Of a stretch of DNA of 64,000 nucleotides, positions 28,306 to 39,590 are shown in pieces. The DNA lies in NCBI RefSeq assembly GCF_016908375.1, contig NZ_JAFBDS010000003.1, positions 248,001-312,000 on the forward strand. Reading direction: 5' to 3'. The stretch's first letter is position 1, and each line of letters opens with the position of its first letter. Below the pieces are notes generated by a model. It was not told where the DNA came from, did not search any database, and saw only the letters and a list, made by a program, of their open reading frames with translations. Source of the DNA: Amphibacillus cookii. Lineage in GTDB: Bacteria > Bacillota > Bacilli > Bacillales > Amphibacillaceae. Both the position numbers and the translations under genes were made by a program.

Positions 28306-28334
28306 GGGAAGACGATTGGCGCATCAATCTTCCC
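28306..28334 (-). terminator. Intercistronic hairpin between precursor and synthase genes
   Basis: GGGAAGA (28306-28312) pairs with TCTTCCC (28328-28334), with further partial pairing inside. There is no strong T-tract on the minus strand, so it looks like a leaky terminator or an RNA-stabilising stem. It would favour a high precursor-to-enzyme ratio, as proposed for the B. subtilis skf operon. Confidence 0.55.
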
Positions 28335-28449
28335 ATACCCGTTTCATCTTATGCATAGATTGCTAAAGCCATGAACAATCATCTGCCTCTAAATCTACCT
28401 ATCATTCATTTAAATCAGCCTTCATTAATGCTTAATAAAGGAAACCATT

Positions 28450-28626
28450 TTATATGGTGGCTTTCGCAGGGCTTAGTGGTGGCCAACACGCTTTCGTTAG
28501 AGAAACGGTCTTTGTCGCCCAACAAGCCGTACACCCTACCGTTTTGACAAGCGGTCTAGCCACAGGTGTCCCTGTCGAAGCATATGTTGATTCCCATCTG
28601 TTTTTGTTAGATATGTCTTTTGTCAT
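28450..28626 (-). CDS. skfA: SkfA-like sactipeptide precursor
   Basis: The protein has 58 residues from the ATG at 28626, 6 nt after GGGAGGTG. A leader of 31 residues ends in VG. The predicted core starts at C32 and runs 27 residues to I58. The core opening CTACWATKTVSLTKAC aligns with the B. subtilis SKF core opening CMGCWASKSIAMTRVC, keeping Cys at core positions 1, 4 and 16. The leader keeps a WES motif. Position 12, the thioether acceptor in SKF (Met), is Leu43 here. The C-terminal part is Pro-rich (WPPLSP) and one residue longer than in SKF. It is first in an operon with SkfB, C, E, F and H homologues. Confidence 0.9.
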   Translation of the reverse strand: MTKDISNKNRWESTYASTGTPVARPLVKTVGCTACWATKTVSLTKACWPPLSPAKATI

Positions 28627-28670
28627 TTTTTCACCTCCCATTATCACTTATTAAACTATATTATTTACTA

Positions 28671-28686
28671 GTCATTTTATGACAAT
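28671..28686 (-). promoter_or_regulatory. Candidate Spo0A box and inverted repeat upstream of skfA
   Basis: On the minus strand ATTGTCATAAA (28676-28686) matches the Spo0A box TTTGTCRAAAA at 9 of 11 positions by my count. It overlaps an inverted repeat GTCAT-AAA-ATGAC (28671-28683) and a possible promoter (TTGTCA, 16 nt, TAATAT). It is about 45-60 bp before the start codon. B. subtilis skf is Spo0A-controlled, so the match fits. It is untested. Confidence 0.4.
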
Positions 28687-29154
28687 TAACAGAATGATAT
28701 GCTTGATATTTTTCAATTTAGTGGAAATTAGTATGTGGAAATAATTACAATATAAGCTGGAGATTAATAAGACATTACAGCTTCTTATCAGTTGTTATTG
28801 AACATCTTAGTCAAGAAAAGACAGGAGAAAAAAACGGTGTGCGTCAAGGATTTTAAAGCGATTGGCCCAGGCAGTGCAACAGTTATATGAGGCGTTTTAT
28901 TAATGTTTTTTCTAGTAAATAAATACCTAGCACATTTATTTATGAACACAAAGGCGAATTTTAGTGATTGTCTTTCTCTCTATTTAGTTGATCACTTGCA
29001 TTCTAGACTGTATCTTCAATTATATAAACAAACATCCCTGTACCGCTCTTAATAACAGCCTAGGGATGTTTCATTTTAAGTTATGGTTTGGAACAACCGC
29101 TCACCTTTAATTGCTAAAGCCTTGATTAATACGCTAAAGCGTTAATCAAAGCCC
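28687..29154. other. Gene-poor gap with two hairpins
   Basis: No convincing gene was seen. A 17-codon frame with an AGGAG site near 28837 is too short to call. A hairpin at 29030-29071 pairs AAACATCCCT with AGGGATGTTT. A second at 29119-29152 (GCCTTGATTAATACGC / GCGTTAATCAAAGC) sits just past a gene-tail remnant on the minus strand and would be its terminator. The region borders truncated genes and looks like a recombination scar. Confidence 0.5.
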
Positions 29155-29223
29155 TTATCGTGAACCGCCGCCTCCACCACTTGAAGCACTAAGTCCACTT
29201 TGATAACCTTTTGCAAAACTTCC
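29155..29223 (-). pseudogene. C-terminal tail remnant of a lost gene (Gly-rich)
   Basis: Read on the minus strand, this stretch encodes SFAKGYQSGLSASSGGGGG, then SR and a stop codon, followed by a terminator-like hairpin at 29119-29152. A glycine-rich C-terminus followed by a terminator looks like the true end of a protein (TPM-domain proteins often end this way). The upstream part is missing because aldehyde dehydrogenase sequence begins on the other strand at the same place. Identity of the lost gene is a guess. Confidence 0.45.
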
Positions 29224-30374
29224 TCAGAATATACTTATCATATTATGCAATGGGGTTAAATCATTTCAAAGCAACAGCCAAGCTACTGCGTGACTTTGCC
29301 TTTACAGAAGATCGGGCAGACTCATTTATTCAAAAAGAAGCCGTTGGCGTAGCCGGCTTAATTACACCATGGAACTTCCCAACCAATCAAGTCGCTACGA
29401 AGCTCGCAAGTGCGTTTGCCGCTGGAAGTACGGTGGTATTAAAGCCCGCTACAAAAACACCCTTTGCTTCGATCATTTTAACAGAAGTTCTAGAGAAGGC
29501 AGGTGTACCAAAAGGCGTCTTTAACTTAGTAAACGGAACAGGTTCCACCATTGGGGATGCAATCAGTTCTCATCCAGATATTGATTTTGTTTCGTTCACG
29601 GGTTCAGGCAATGTTGGCACAAAAATCATGGAGAATGCTGCTCAGGATATTAAAAATGTTGCCCTTGAATTGGGAGATAAATCACCGATCATTGTTCTCG
29701 ATGATACAGACGTAGAAACCGCTGCCCGAACAGCCATTGCAAATATTGCTGCTAATACAGGTCAAGTTTGTACAGCTGGCACACGCATCTTTATTCCGCA
29801 ATCGATGCATGATCAATTTGCAAAAATGGTAAAAAAACTTCTCCCTGAATATCCAGTCGGTGATCCAAAAGACCCGAACACATTCATGGGACCACAAGTA
29901 TCTGAAAAGCAGTGGAAAACCGTGCAAGACTACATTCAGACAGGGATTGATAGTGGCGCTGACTTAATGGTTGGTGGTACTGGCAAACCCGATCAACTAA
30001 CGACAGGTCATTACTCAAAAATCACGATGTTTACCAACTTAAAACACCATGACACAATCGCTCAAGAAGAAATATTTGGACCGGTCATGACCGTGTTTAC
30101 CTATGACAACCTTGACGAAGCGATTGAGCTTGCTAATACCACGATTTATGGACTTGCTGGTTATGTTGTCGGTAAAGATCCAGACACACTTACAAAGGTA
30201 GCGAAAAGTATCCGGGCCGGGAGAATAACCATAAATGATGGTGAAATGGACTTTGGCGCACCATTCGGTGGCTTTAAACAATCAGGAATTGGTCGAGAAT
30301 GGGGCGATTATGGAATTGAGGAATTTCTAGAGACGAAGACGATCTTGGGGATGCCCAAAGGTTCAGCAAAATAA
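29211..30374 (+). pseudogene. 5'-truncated aldehyde dehydrogenase
   Basis: The open frame has 387 residues from a TTG, but ALDH similarity starts only at YYAMGLNHFKATAKLL, about 100 residues into a normal family member. The N-terminal part of the NAD-binding domain is therefore absent and no ribosome site is visible. The catalytic Cys (GQVCTAGTR) and the end motif PFGGFKQSGIGREWG are present. The conserved ELGGK is changed to ELGDK, placing Asp where the family has Gly. Truncation plus this change suggest a non-functional relic of a betaine- or aliphatic-aldehyde dehydrogenase. The break coincides with the tail remnant on the other strand. Confidence 0.8.
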
Positions 30375-30405
30375 TTGATCAAAAACCGCGCTAAACTTTA
30401 CTAGG

Positions 30406-30544
30406 TCTAGGGAGAAGTATGGGGAATAAAAGCATTTTATAAAAATATGTCTATAGCCTTTTATCTAGAGGACTATCGATCAGATATGTTAACAAATGCG
30501 TTGTAAAGTTGCTCAAAATTCTATATAACCACTTCTCTCCCTAG
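30406..30544. repeat. Inverted repeat pair flanking about 105 bp
   Basis: TCTAGGGAGAAGTATGG (30406-30422) and CCACTTCTCTCCCTAG (30529-30544) are imperfect inverted repeats. They lie between the truncated ALDH and the IS3 remnant, and may be ends of a small mobile element or leftovers of an insertion. No open frame is enclosed. Confidence 0.4.
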
Positions 30545-30584
30545 TCAGAGGTTGATTTTTAGTAACAACAATAAATTATGATAA

Positions 30585-30632
30585 AACAAAAGGAACGAGA
30601 GACTAGTATCATTCCCTCCCGTTCCTTTTGTT
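30585..30632. terminator. Terminator-like hairpin
   Basis: A perfect stem AACAAAAGGAACG / CGTTCCTTTTGTT with a 22-nt loop. The A and T ends would let it act in either direction. Confidence 0.6.
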
Positions 30633-30699
30633 AACGCATATCTATGCATTCTTTTTTTATTTAGCGCGATCTTAAATAGCTCACTTTTGTAATTTCTTT

Positions 30700-30824
30700 T
30701 AAGATGCATTACACCTCCTTCACCATTTAAATACGCTTTAACAATGCTTAATTTAAATTCAAAACTATCTTTCACCATATAAAGAATCCCAAGAGTTAGA
30801 TTTTAGGTCTAACTTTTGGGGGCA
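30700..30824 (-). mobile_element. IS3-family insertion sequence remnant (left end and transposase N-terminus)
   Basis: On the minus strand the element starts with TGCCCCCAAAAGTTAGAC at 30824 and a matching inverted copy of TCTAACTCTTGGG, as in IS150-group IS3 left ends. The next ATG (30778) opens KDSFEFKLSIVKAYLNGEGG, the start of an IS3 OrfA helix-turn-helix transposase. Similarity stops after about 24 residues, so the element is a small deletion relic. Confidence 0.65.
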
Positions 30825-30916
30825 AATCAAAACGTGTTCGTCTTTCAAAATTTGCTCTTTTTATTAACTTATTAACTCAGTCCATTTGCTTTTCAAACGG
30901 ACAAAATTATTTCTTG

Positions 30917-31522
30917 TTACTCCCCAATCACCCCACAAGCGATACGATCTCCTGCATCACCAGACGGTTGTGAAATATAATCATCTGGCCCAGCATGAAT
31001 AATGAGTGAAGTCCCCTCTTTAGTAAAAAGTGTGTTTTCACCATCGCGCTTAAGTGTCACCATCGGTGCTTCAACTTCTGCATAAACAGTGCCATCTTCA
31101 TTAACCGTAATATTCTTTAGATCGCCTGCATGTGGCCCCTCAGGGTGTTTAAATCCATGCTTGCTTCCTGTCGGGTTATAATGACCTCCAGCCGTTTCAA
31201 AATCGGGCGGCACACATTGACCTGATTCATGGATATGAAAAGCCAGTTCACCCGGTGGTAAATCTTCGCCTTCAAGAATAATACCAACACCACCTTCAGC
31301 TTTTTCCGTTAGCGTTGCTGTTGCTACTGTTTTACCATCCGCATTCATTAATGTGACCAATACCTCTTCTACACCTGACGCATTCGTCTCAACTGTTTCC
31401 TGTGATTCAACATCCGCTTGATCATCTGTTGACTTACTTTCATTATTATTAGTTTGTGTGCAGGCAGATAAACTAATGATCGCAATCATTATGATAAATA
31501 GACCTCGCCCATACTTATGCAT
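30917..31522 (-). CDS. Cu/Zn superoxide dismutase-like lipoprotein
   Basis: The protein has 201 residues from the ATG at 31522, 7 nt after GGAGGGG. A lipoprotein signal (IIMIAIISLSAC, lipobox LSAC) is followed by a Ser/Glu-rich linker. The SodC domain holds the metal ligands in FHIHESGQC, GGHYNPTGSKHGF and HAGDL, and the disulfide partner in IACGVIGE. It resembles B. subtilis YojM. Family knowledge: extracytoplasmic superoxide removal, although the Bacillus homologue lacks full Cu site activity. It is a single gene. Confidence 0.9.
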   Translation of the reverse strand: MHKYGRGLFIIMIAIISLSACTQTNNNESKSTDDQADVESQETVETNASGVEEVLVTLMNADGKTVATATLTEKAEGGVGIILEGEDLPPGELAFHIHESGQCVPPDFETAGGHYNPTGSKHGFKHPEGPHAGDLKNITVNEDGTVYAEVEAPMVTLKRDGENTLFTKEGTSLIIHAGPDDYISQPSGDAGDRIACGVIGE

Positions 31523-31590
31523 TTTAGCACCCCTCCGCAAATTAATATCGCTAGTTAGTTTTTACAAAAAAATCTAGTTTTAAACAATAA

Positions 31591-31823
31591 AACGAAACTT
31601 CAATTAATGGGCGGAGGGCTATAGGATGTAGGTCATGCAGACGTTGCCACAGGACGTGGCGCCCTTAGTCTGTAACCCTTCTTGAGGACGTGGCGGTCTT
31701 AGTCTGTAATCCTTTGGTTGTTAGTTGAGTGAAGCAGGGCATTAGCGTCCGTTTTAGCTGTCCTAAATAGATGTATCTCAGCTCTCTATTTTATTTATGA
31801 TCGTTTTACTGACAGTTATCTAG
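31591..31823 (+). repeat. Intergenic repeat family 1, copy E (long form)
   Basis: The insert starts GGAGGGCTATAGGATGTAGG and contains GACGTGGCGCCCTTAGTCTG and GACGTGGCGGTCTTAGTCTG in tandem. The second half is diverged and ends TGACAGTTATCTAG. Located in the 408-bp gap between the SodC gene and bglH. Confidence 0.72.
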
Positions 31824-31858
31824 CGCTATTTATTTAGAACGGGAATGGGTGCTTTTTT

Positions 31859-31921
31859 CCTCTCAATATCTAATTGAGAGGAAAAACAAACAAGGTCAGT
31901 GAGCAAATGCTCACTGACCTT
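31859..31921 (-). terminator. Double terminator after bglH
   Basis: The first hairpin reached on the minus strand pairs AAGGTCAGTGAGCA with TGCTCACTGACCTT (31892-31921) and is followed by TTGTTTGTTTTT. The second, CCTCTCAAT / ATTGAGAGG (31859-31881), is flanked by A and T tracts. Confidence 0.8.
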
Positions 31922-31930
31922 AGCTTTCAC

Positions 31931-33388
<1,458 letters not shown>

Positions 33389-33400
33389 TTAAATCATGTT

Positions 33401-33439
33401 GAAAGGAAACGTCTTCTATTATTGAAACACGTTTCCTTC
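33401..33439 (-). other. Intercistronic hairpin between bglP and bglH
   Basis: GAAAGGAAACGT pairs with ACGTTTCCTTC around 16 nt. On the transcript strand no T-tract follows, so it is more likely an RNA-stabilising stem than a terminator. Confidence 0.5.
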
Positions 33440-33450
33440 TTTTTTTTCTA

Positions 33451-35409
<1,959 letters not shown>

Positions 35410-35436
35410 TTACTGTAACCATTTTTAGAAATAAAA

Positions 35437-35499
35437 AACCTGAATCAATTTGCACAGACACACACACATGAGTAGTGTCGTTCGCAATTGATTCAGGTT
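35437..35499 (-). terminator. Regulated terminator in the bglP leader
   Basis: A perfect 14-bp stem AACCTGAATCAATT / AATTGATTCAGGTT, followed on the minus strand by TTTTTTATTT. Its upstream arm overlaps the antiterminator element at 35493-35521. Confidence 0.88.
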
Positions 35500-35521
35500 A
35501 TGCCCAATTAGGTAACATTCC
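35493..35521 (-). promoter_or_regulatory. RAT (ribonucleic antiterminator) site for LicT
   Basis: On the minus strand the sequence opens GGAATGTTACC and closes GGGCATAACCTGAA, the LicT/BglG RAT pattern. It overlaps the first arm of the terminator, so binding of the CAT domain would block termination and allow bglPH expression. Confidence 0.85.
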
Positions 35522-35625
35522 TAAATTTAAAATATAAAATTATAGCTGTTAATTAATTAACACCTTAAAGTTAACACGAACTCAAAGGCTTGTCAATGAA
35601 AAAATAAAACGTTTTCATGTTTTTT

Positions 35626-36477
35626 TCACAACTGTTTTTTTTGCCGATAGGTAACGCGATGAATATGAACAGTTAAATATACTTTTTCATCTTGCGATAA
35701 TGACCAACTAAAATTCTTTTTCAAATAAATATTAATTCTTTCTGTACACGCATAAGCTTCTTGGTATTTTTTTTGGACTTGTTCATGTAAAAACTCATCG
35801 ACAGTATCTTCTGATTTCTCTTTTCGGATGAATCGCATTGAGAAATAACGGAGGTGGGTAACAAACCGTTCGTAGTTAATCGAACGTTCATCCAACTCTA
35901 CTTGATAATAATATTTCACGATATTTAAAATACTGTTGACCATATCTGTGACTTGTACAGCGATCTCCATATTTTCACCAGATATTTGACTATTGACTAA
36001 GTGTAATGCTATTGAGCCTGCTTCATCCTCACCTAAACGGATGTCTGTATGCTTTTCAATAATTTCCAAAGCATGGATACCTATTTCAAATTCTTTTTTA
36101 TAATACTTCCTTACTTCATACAATAAATTATTTTTCAAATCAATACCTTGTTGATAGCGCGCAATCGCAAAGCTAATGTGATCAGTCAATGCCACGTATA
36201 AATATTCATCTAATTTATAAGGCAACTTTGATTGAGCATATGTCAAAATTTCTGACGATATGTCCAGGTATTTTTCAGAGGTATATTTCAATAATTGATC
36301 AAGCTTTTCAGATGTCCCTGTATTTTGTAATATAAAGGTTTTTTCAACTTTGGTCGCTTCTACCGGATCGCCCGCTTTTTTCTGAAAAGCTAGGCCTTTT
36401 CCCATCACGACCATTTCTTGATGGTTGTCATTTTCTGTGATTACCACATTATTATTTAAAACCTTCTTAATCTGCAC
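35626..36477 (-). CDS. licT: LicT-type transcriptional antiterminator
   Basis: The protein has 283 residues. The CAT RNA-binding domain (about 1-55) opens MQIKKVLNNNVVI and contains VVMGKGLAFQKKAGD. PRD1 (about 65-170) holds a conserved histidine in ALTDHISFAI, and PRD2 (about 175-280) holds HLRYFSMR and VHIHRV. Dimerisation is controlled by PTS phosphorylation of the PRDs. It binds the RAT just downstream. It is the first gene of the operon, and a strong cre lies about 100 bp upstream. Confidence 0.95.
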   Translation of the reverse strand: MQIKKVLNNNVVITENDNHQEMVVMGKGLAFQKKAGDPVEATKVEKTFILQNTGTSEKLDQLLKYTSEKYLDISSEILTYAQSKLPYKLDEYLYVALTDHISFAIARYQQGIDLKNNLLYEVRKYYKKEFEIGIHALEIIEKHTDIRLGEDEAGSIALHLVNSQISGENMEIAVQVTDMVNSILNIVKYYYQVELDERSINYERFVTHLRYFSMRFIRKEKSEDTVDEFLHEQVQKKYQEAYACTERINIYLKKNFSWSLSQDEKVYLTVHIHRVTYRQKKQL

Positions 36478-36571
36478 ACGATCACCTCCATCTTTTTATT
36501 ATCAAACAAAAGCAGTTGGCAAAACTTCACTTAATGGGTGCCCTAAACACATCAAGATTGTCATACTTTTC

Positions 36572-36585
36572 TGTAAACGTTAACT
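36572..36585 (+). promoter_or_regulatory. cre (CcpA) site upstream of licT
   Basis: TGTAAACGTTAACT matches cre consensus TGWAANCGNTNWCA at 13 of 14 positions by my count. It lies 95 bp before the licT start, in the 503-bp divergent gap with the MATE gene, so glucose repression of licT-bglPH is expected. The rest of that gap (to 36980) shows nothing else clear. Confidence 0.7.
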
Positions 36586-36980
36586 TAACAAATTTCTATC
36601 ACAGTGTTGTGTAACTGTCAAGCAAGGATATGACAGATTCCATTACACGATCACCCTTTAACATAGAGGGGGATAATAGAAGATCACATTTAAATTTTCT
36701 ATATGATTTGTCCTAAACCACTTGCATTTTTGGTCGATAGGACTATACTATTCAAAGGATATAAGATAACGGTAACAGGGTAACACTTTAGATTACTTGA
36801 CACTTAAAGAAAGAGATCACGGCTAATGCTGAACGAATCATGATTTTTAAGGTAAGGTGTTTTCAAAACATGCCTTTATTTTAAGAGTTCAAGCCAGCTA
36901 TGACCACGAGGGTTGCTCGTTCCACAAAAACGAAGATAAAAATTCATTTAGACAAAAGAGAAAGATATGAGGGACACACT

Positions 36981-38372
36981 ATGGGGAGAGATATGACAAC
37001 GGGGAATCCGTTCAAATTAATTGTCTTTTTTACGCTTCCGATGCTAATCGGAAATATTTTTCAACAATTTTATAGTATGGCTGATACCTTTATTGTTAGT
37101 CAAACGCTTGGTATGGACGCACTAGCTGCCGTCGGTTCAACGGGTAGTATCACTTTTTTAATTTTAGGTATGGCAATCGGCCTTACCGCTGGACTAGCTG
37201 TAATTACCGCTCAACGCTTTGGAAAAAAAGACGAAGCTGCACTACGTAGAAGTCTTGGTGTTAGTATAATTATTACGGGTATTGTAAGCCTCATTATTAC
37301 GCTTATTGCTACGCTCAATACACGTAATATATTGGAATGGATGCAAACACCACCAGAAATTATTGATCAAGCCTATGATTATTTAGTGATTATTTTCACC
37401 GGAATTGGCGCAACCGTTTTCTTTAATTTCCTTTCCAATATCTTGCGTGCGATTGGTGACAGCCAAACACCATTAATCTTTTTAATCGTTACATCTATTT
37501 TAAATATTATATTGGACTATCTATTTATTTTAGGATTTGGCATGAACGTTGCAGGTGCTGGTTATGCAACCATTATTTCTCAACTGATTGCTTCACTACT
37601 CTGCTTGTTATATATAAGAAAACGTGTCCGTATTTTACGTGTCCGCAAACAAGATTGGACGTTAGATTGGAGCGAGTACAGTGAACATTTACGGATCGGG
37701 TTGCCTTATGGCTTTCAGTATTCGATTATTGCCGTTGGTTCAATTGCTGTTCAAATCACACTTAATCAATTAGGCGCTTTATCAGTTGCAGCTTATACCG
37801 CAGCAAGTAAAATTGATCAATTACTTACTATGCCACTGCCCGCTTTTGGCGTGACCATGTCGACCTATGCTGCGCAAAACTTTGGTGCACAAAAATTTGA
37901 GCGGATTAAACAAGGCATGCGTGCCGGCTTAAAAATCACACTCAGCTATGCCATTGTAATAGGTATTCTTTTATTTTTCAGCGGTCGATTTTTATCCGGT
38001 TTTTTTGTTAATGATTATAATGAAGCTGTTCTCGAGCTAACTGAGCAGTTTTTTAAAATTCAAGCTCCTTTTTATAGTTTTTTGGCACTCGTCTTTTTAC
38101 TTAGACATACTATACAAGGGTTGGGAAATAGCTTTGCTCCAACATTAGCTGGTGTAATGGAACTATCGGCACGTATCTTTGGAGCGCTAACGCTTTCACA
38201 TTATTTTGGTTTTAACGGAGCCATCATGGCTAATCCACTTGCTTGGATCAGTGCTGTTATCCCTTTAACCTTATCGTATGTTTATACACAACGTTTACTA
38301 ATGAAACAACCAAACAAAACCGCCCTTTGGCTGTCACTAGGATCGAAGAAGGTTTTACGTGCAGTCAAATAA
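36981..38372 (+). CDS. MATE-family multidrug/metabolite exporter
   Basis: The start chosen is the ATG at 36981, after GAGGGA; an earlier ATG at 36900 would add a basic tail with no site. The protein has about 463 residues and twelve predicted helices. NorM/DinF-type signatures include the N-terminal PMLIGNIFQQFYSMADTFIV and the mid-protein AAYTAASKIDQLLTMP. It exports cationic drugs or metabolites in exchange for Na+ or H+. It is a single gene. Confidence 0.93.
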   Translation: MGRDMTTGNPFKLIVFFTLPMLIGNIFQQFYSMADTFIVSQTLGMDALAAVGSTGSITFLILGMAIGLTAGLAVITAQRFGKKDEAALRRSLGVSIIITGIVSLIITLIATLNTRNILEWMQTPPEIIDQAYDYLVIIFTGIGATVFFNFLSNILRAIGDSQTPLIFLIVTSILNIILDYLFILGFGMNVAGAGYATIISQLIASLLCLLYIRKRVRILRVRKQDWTLDWSEYSEHLRIGLPYGFQYSIIAVGSIAVQITLNQLGALSVAAYTAASKIDQLLTMPLPAFGVTMSTYAAQNFGAQKFERIKQGMRAGLKITLSYAIVIGILLFFSGRFLSGFFVNDYNEAVLELTEQFFKIQAPFYSFLALVFLLRHTIQGLGNSFAPTLAGVMELSARIFGALTLSHYFGFNGAIMANPLAWISAVIPLTLSYVYTQRLLMKQPNKTALWLSLGSKKVLRAVK

Positions 38373-38410
38373 AGGTCTGCCTGTCGCACAATAGATGACA
38401 TATGCAGCAC

Positions 38411-38434
38411 TTTATCACAGATAATCATCCGTGC
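38411..38434 (-). repeat. Repeat family 1 fragment (3' end only)
   Basis: TTTATCACAGATAATCATCC is the reverse complement of the family 1 end signature (compare TTTATCACAGATAACCGTCC at copy G). The rest of the element is missing. Confidence 0.5.
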
Positions 38435-38513
38435 TATCGACTGACGCATGTATAAAATTTGATTTTACAGATGCTTTCTAATGCAAAAATACCTTGGTTT
38501 CATTCATATAAAA

Positions 38514-38542
38514 TAGCGAGAACATCAATGATGCTCTCGCTA
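38514..38542 (-). terminator. Terminator after the GT2 gene
   Basis: Stem TAGCGAGAACATC / GATGCTCTCGCTA (one mismatch), followed on the minus strand by TTTTATATG, 15 bp past the stop. Confidence 0.75.
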
Positions 38543-38556
38543 AATGGTTGGCGTTT

Positions 38557-39573
38557 CTAATTAAACCCTATCATTTTTCGAGACACTTTATAGGCACCAA
38601 CTGAAATTCTCCGACCAATCCAACCTGGTAGATTGATCAGATGACCTAAAAATCCAAACCTTATATTGTGGTACATTTCTGGGTCTTTGTTTCGAATATA
38701 TATCATTAATTGCTTTTTCTTGTTCAGATTCTCTTTTGTTCCTGAGCGAATGAGAAAGATAGCAGAAATAACAGTGACAATCTCCAATTGATGAAGCATA
38801 TAGCGTTGAAGCTTAACATCGTCAATTAATCTTAAATCTACTTGTTCAACCATAAGTTTATTGACCTTAATTTGTTGATCAATCCGCTTTATCATCATGT
38901 TTTCATTGACAGATTGATCTTCTCGCCCAATGAAATAACGATAAAAATCAACATTCAAATAATAGATTTTCTTTACAAAAGGCAATGGTTGATAGACATA
39001 GAGATTATCAACATAGAATGTATGTTTAGGAAGCTTCAATCCAGAATCTCTTAATAATTGTGTCCGATAAATAATAGAATGCATCATCAAATATTGACTT
39101 TGGCGAAAATCTTTGATGTCTTTCCATCGAAAGATCTTTCCCTCAGGAAGAACATCATCATATCTCATGACCTTCTTATACTTTGCACCTTCTTTTTCAT
39201 AGACAAAATTACTAATGAGCATATCTACGGTTAACTCCTCTTCCTCAAAGCTCCGCAATGTTTTTAAGACCTTTAGATAAGCTCGAATATCTACCCAGTC
39301 ATCACTATCAACGACCTTAAAATACAAGCCCATCGCATGTCGAATCCCTGTGTTTACTGCTTCCCCATGACCGCCATTACGCTGATGAATGACATTTATC
39401 ATATCAGGGTATTTGTTTGCATAATCATCAGCAATAGTCCCCGTTTGATCAACCGAGCCATCATTGACGATGAGAAGTTCTACATCCTCCCGGCCAGGTA
39501 AAAGGGATTCAATGCAATCTCTCATATAATCTTGAGAATTATAGCAAGGAATAACAACCGATAACAATTTCAT
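38557..39573 (-). CDS. Glycosyltransferase family 2
   Basis: The protein has 338 residues. The GT-A fold opening LSVVIPCYNSQDYMRDCIES, the acidic motif VVDSDDW and NGGHGEAVNTG mark a GT2 enzyme. A C-terminal basic region (LPGWIGRRISVGAYKVSRK) may contact the membrane. It is 17 bp downstream of a GtrA-like protein and behind a GH3 gene. GT2/GtrA pairs typically move a sugar onto or across the membrane on a lipid carrier. The sugar and acceptor are unknown. Confidence 0.9.
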   Translation of the reverse strand: MKLLSVVIPCYNSQDYMRDCIESLLPGREDVELLIVNDGSVDQTGTIADDYANKYPDMINVIHQRNGGHGEAVNTGIRHAMGLYFKVVDSDDWVDIRAYLKVLKTLRSFEEEELTVDMLISNFVYEKEGAKYKKVMRYDDVLPEGKIFRWKDIKDFRQSQYLMMHSIIYRTQLLRDSGLKLPKHTFYVDNLYVYQPLPFVKKIYYLNVDFYRYFIGREDQSVNENMMIKRIDQQIKVNKLMVEQVDLRLIDDVKLQRYMLHQLEIVTVISAIFLIRSGTKENLNKKKQLMIYIRNKDPEMYHNIRFGFLGHLINLPGWIGRRISVGAYKVSRKMIGFN

Positions 39574-39590
39574 GCTTACACAACCTTTAT

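Noticed and set aside
28454-28654. 66-codon open frame on the plus strand over the SKF precursor gene
   Set aside because: It is exactly antisense to the skfA-like gene, has no ribosome site and resembles no family. The minus-strand gene has a perfect site and a recognised core.
28837-28890. Short GTG frame (17 codons) with an AGGAG site
   Set aside because: Too short, with no leader/core character or known homologue. Called intergenic.
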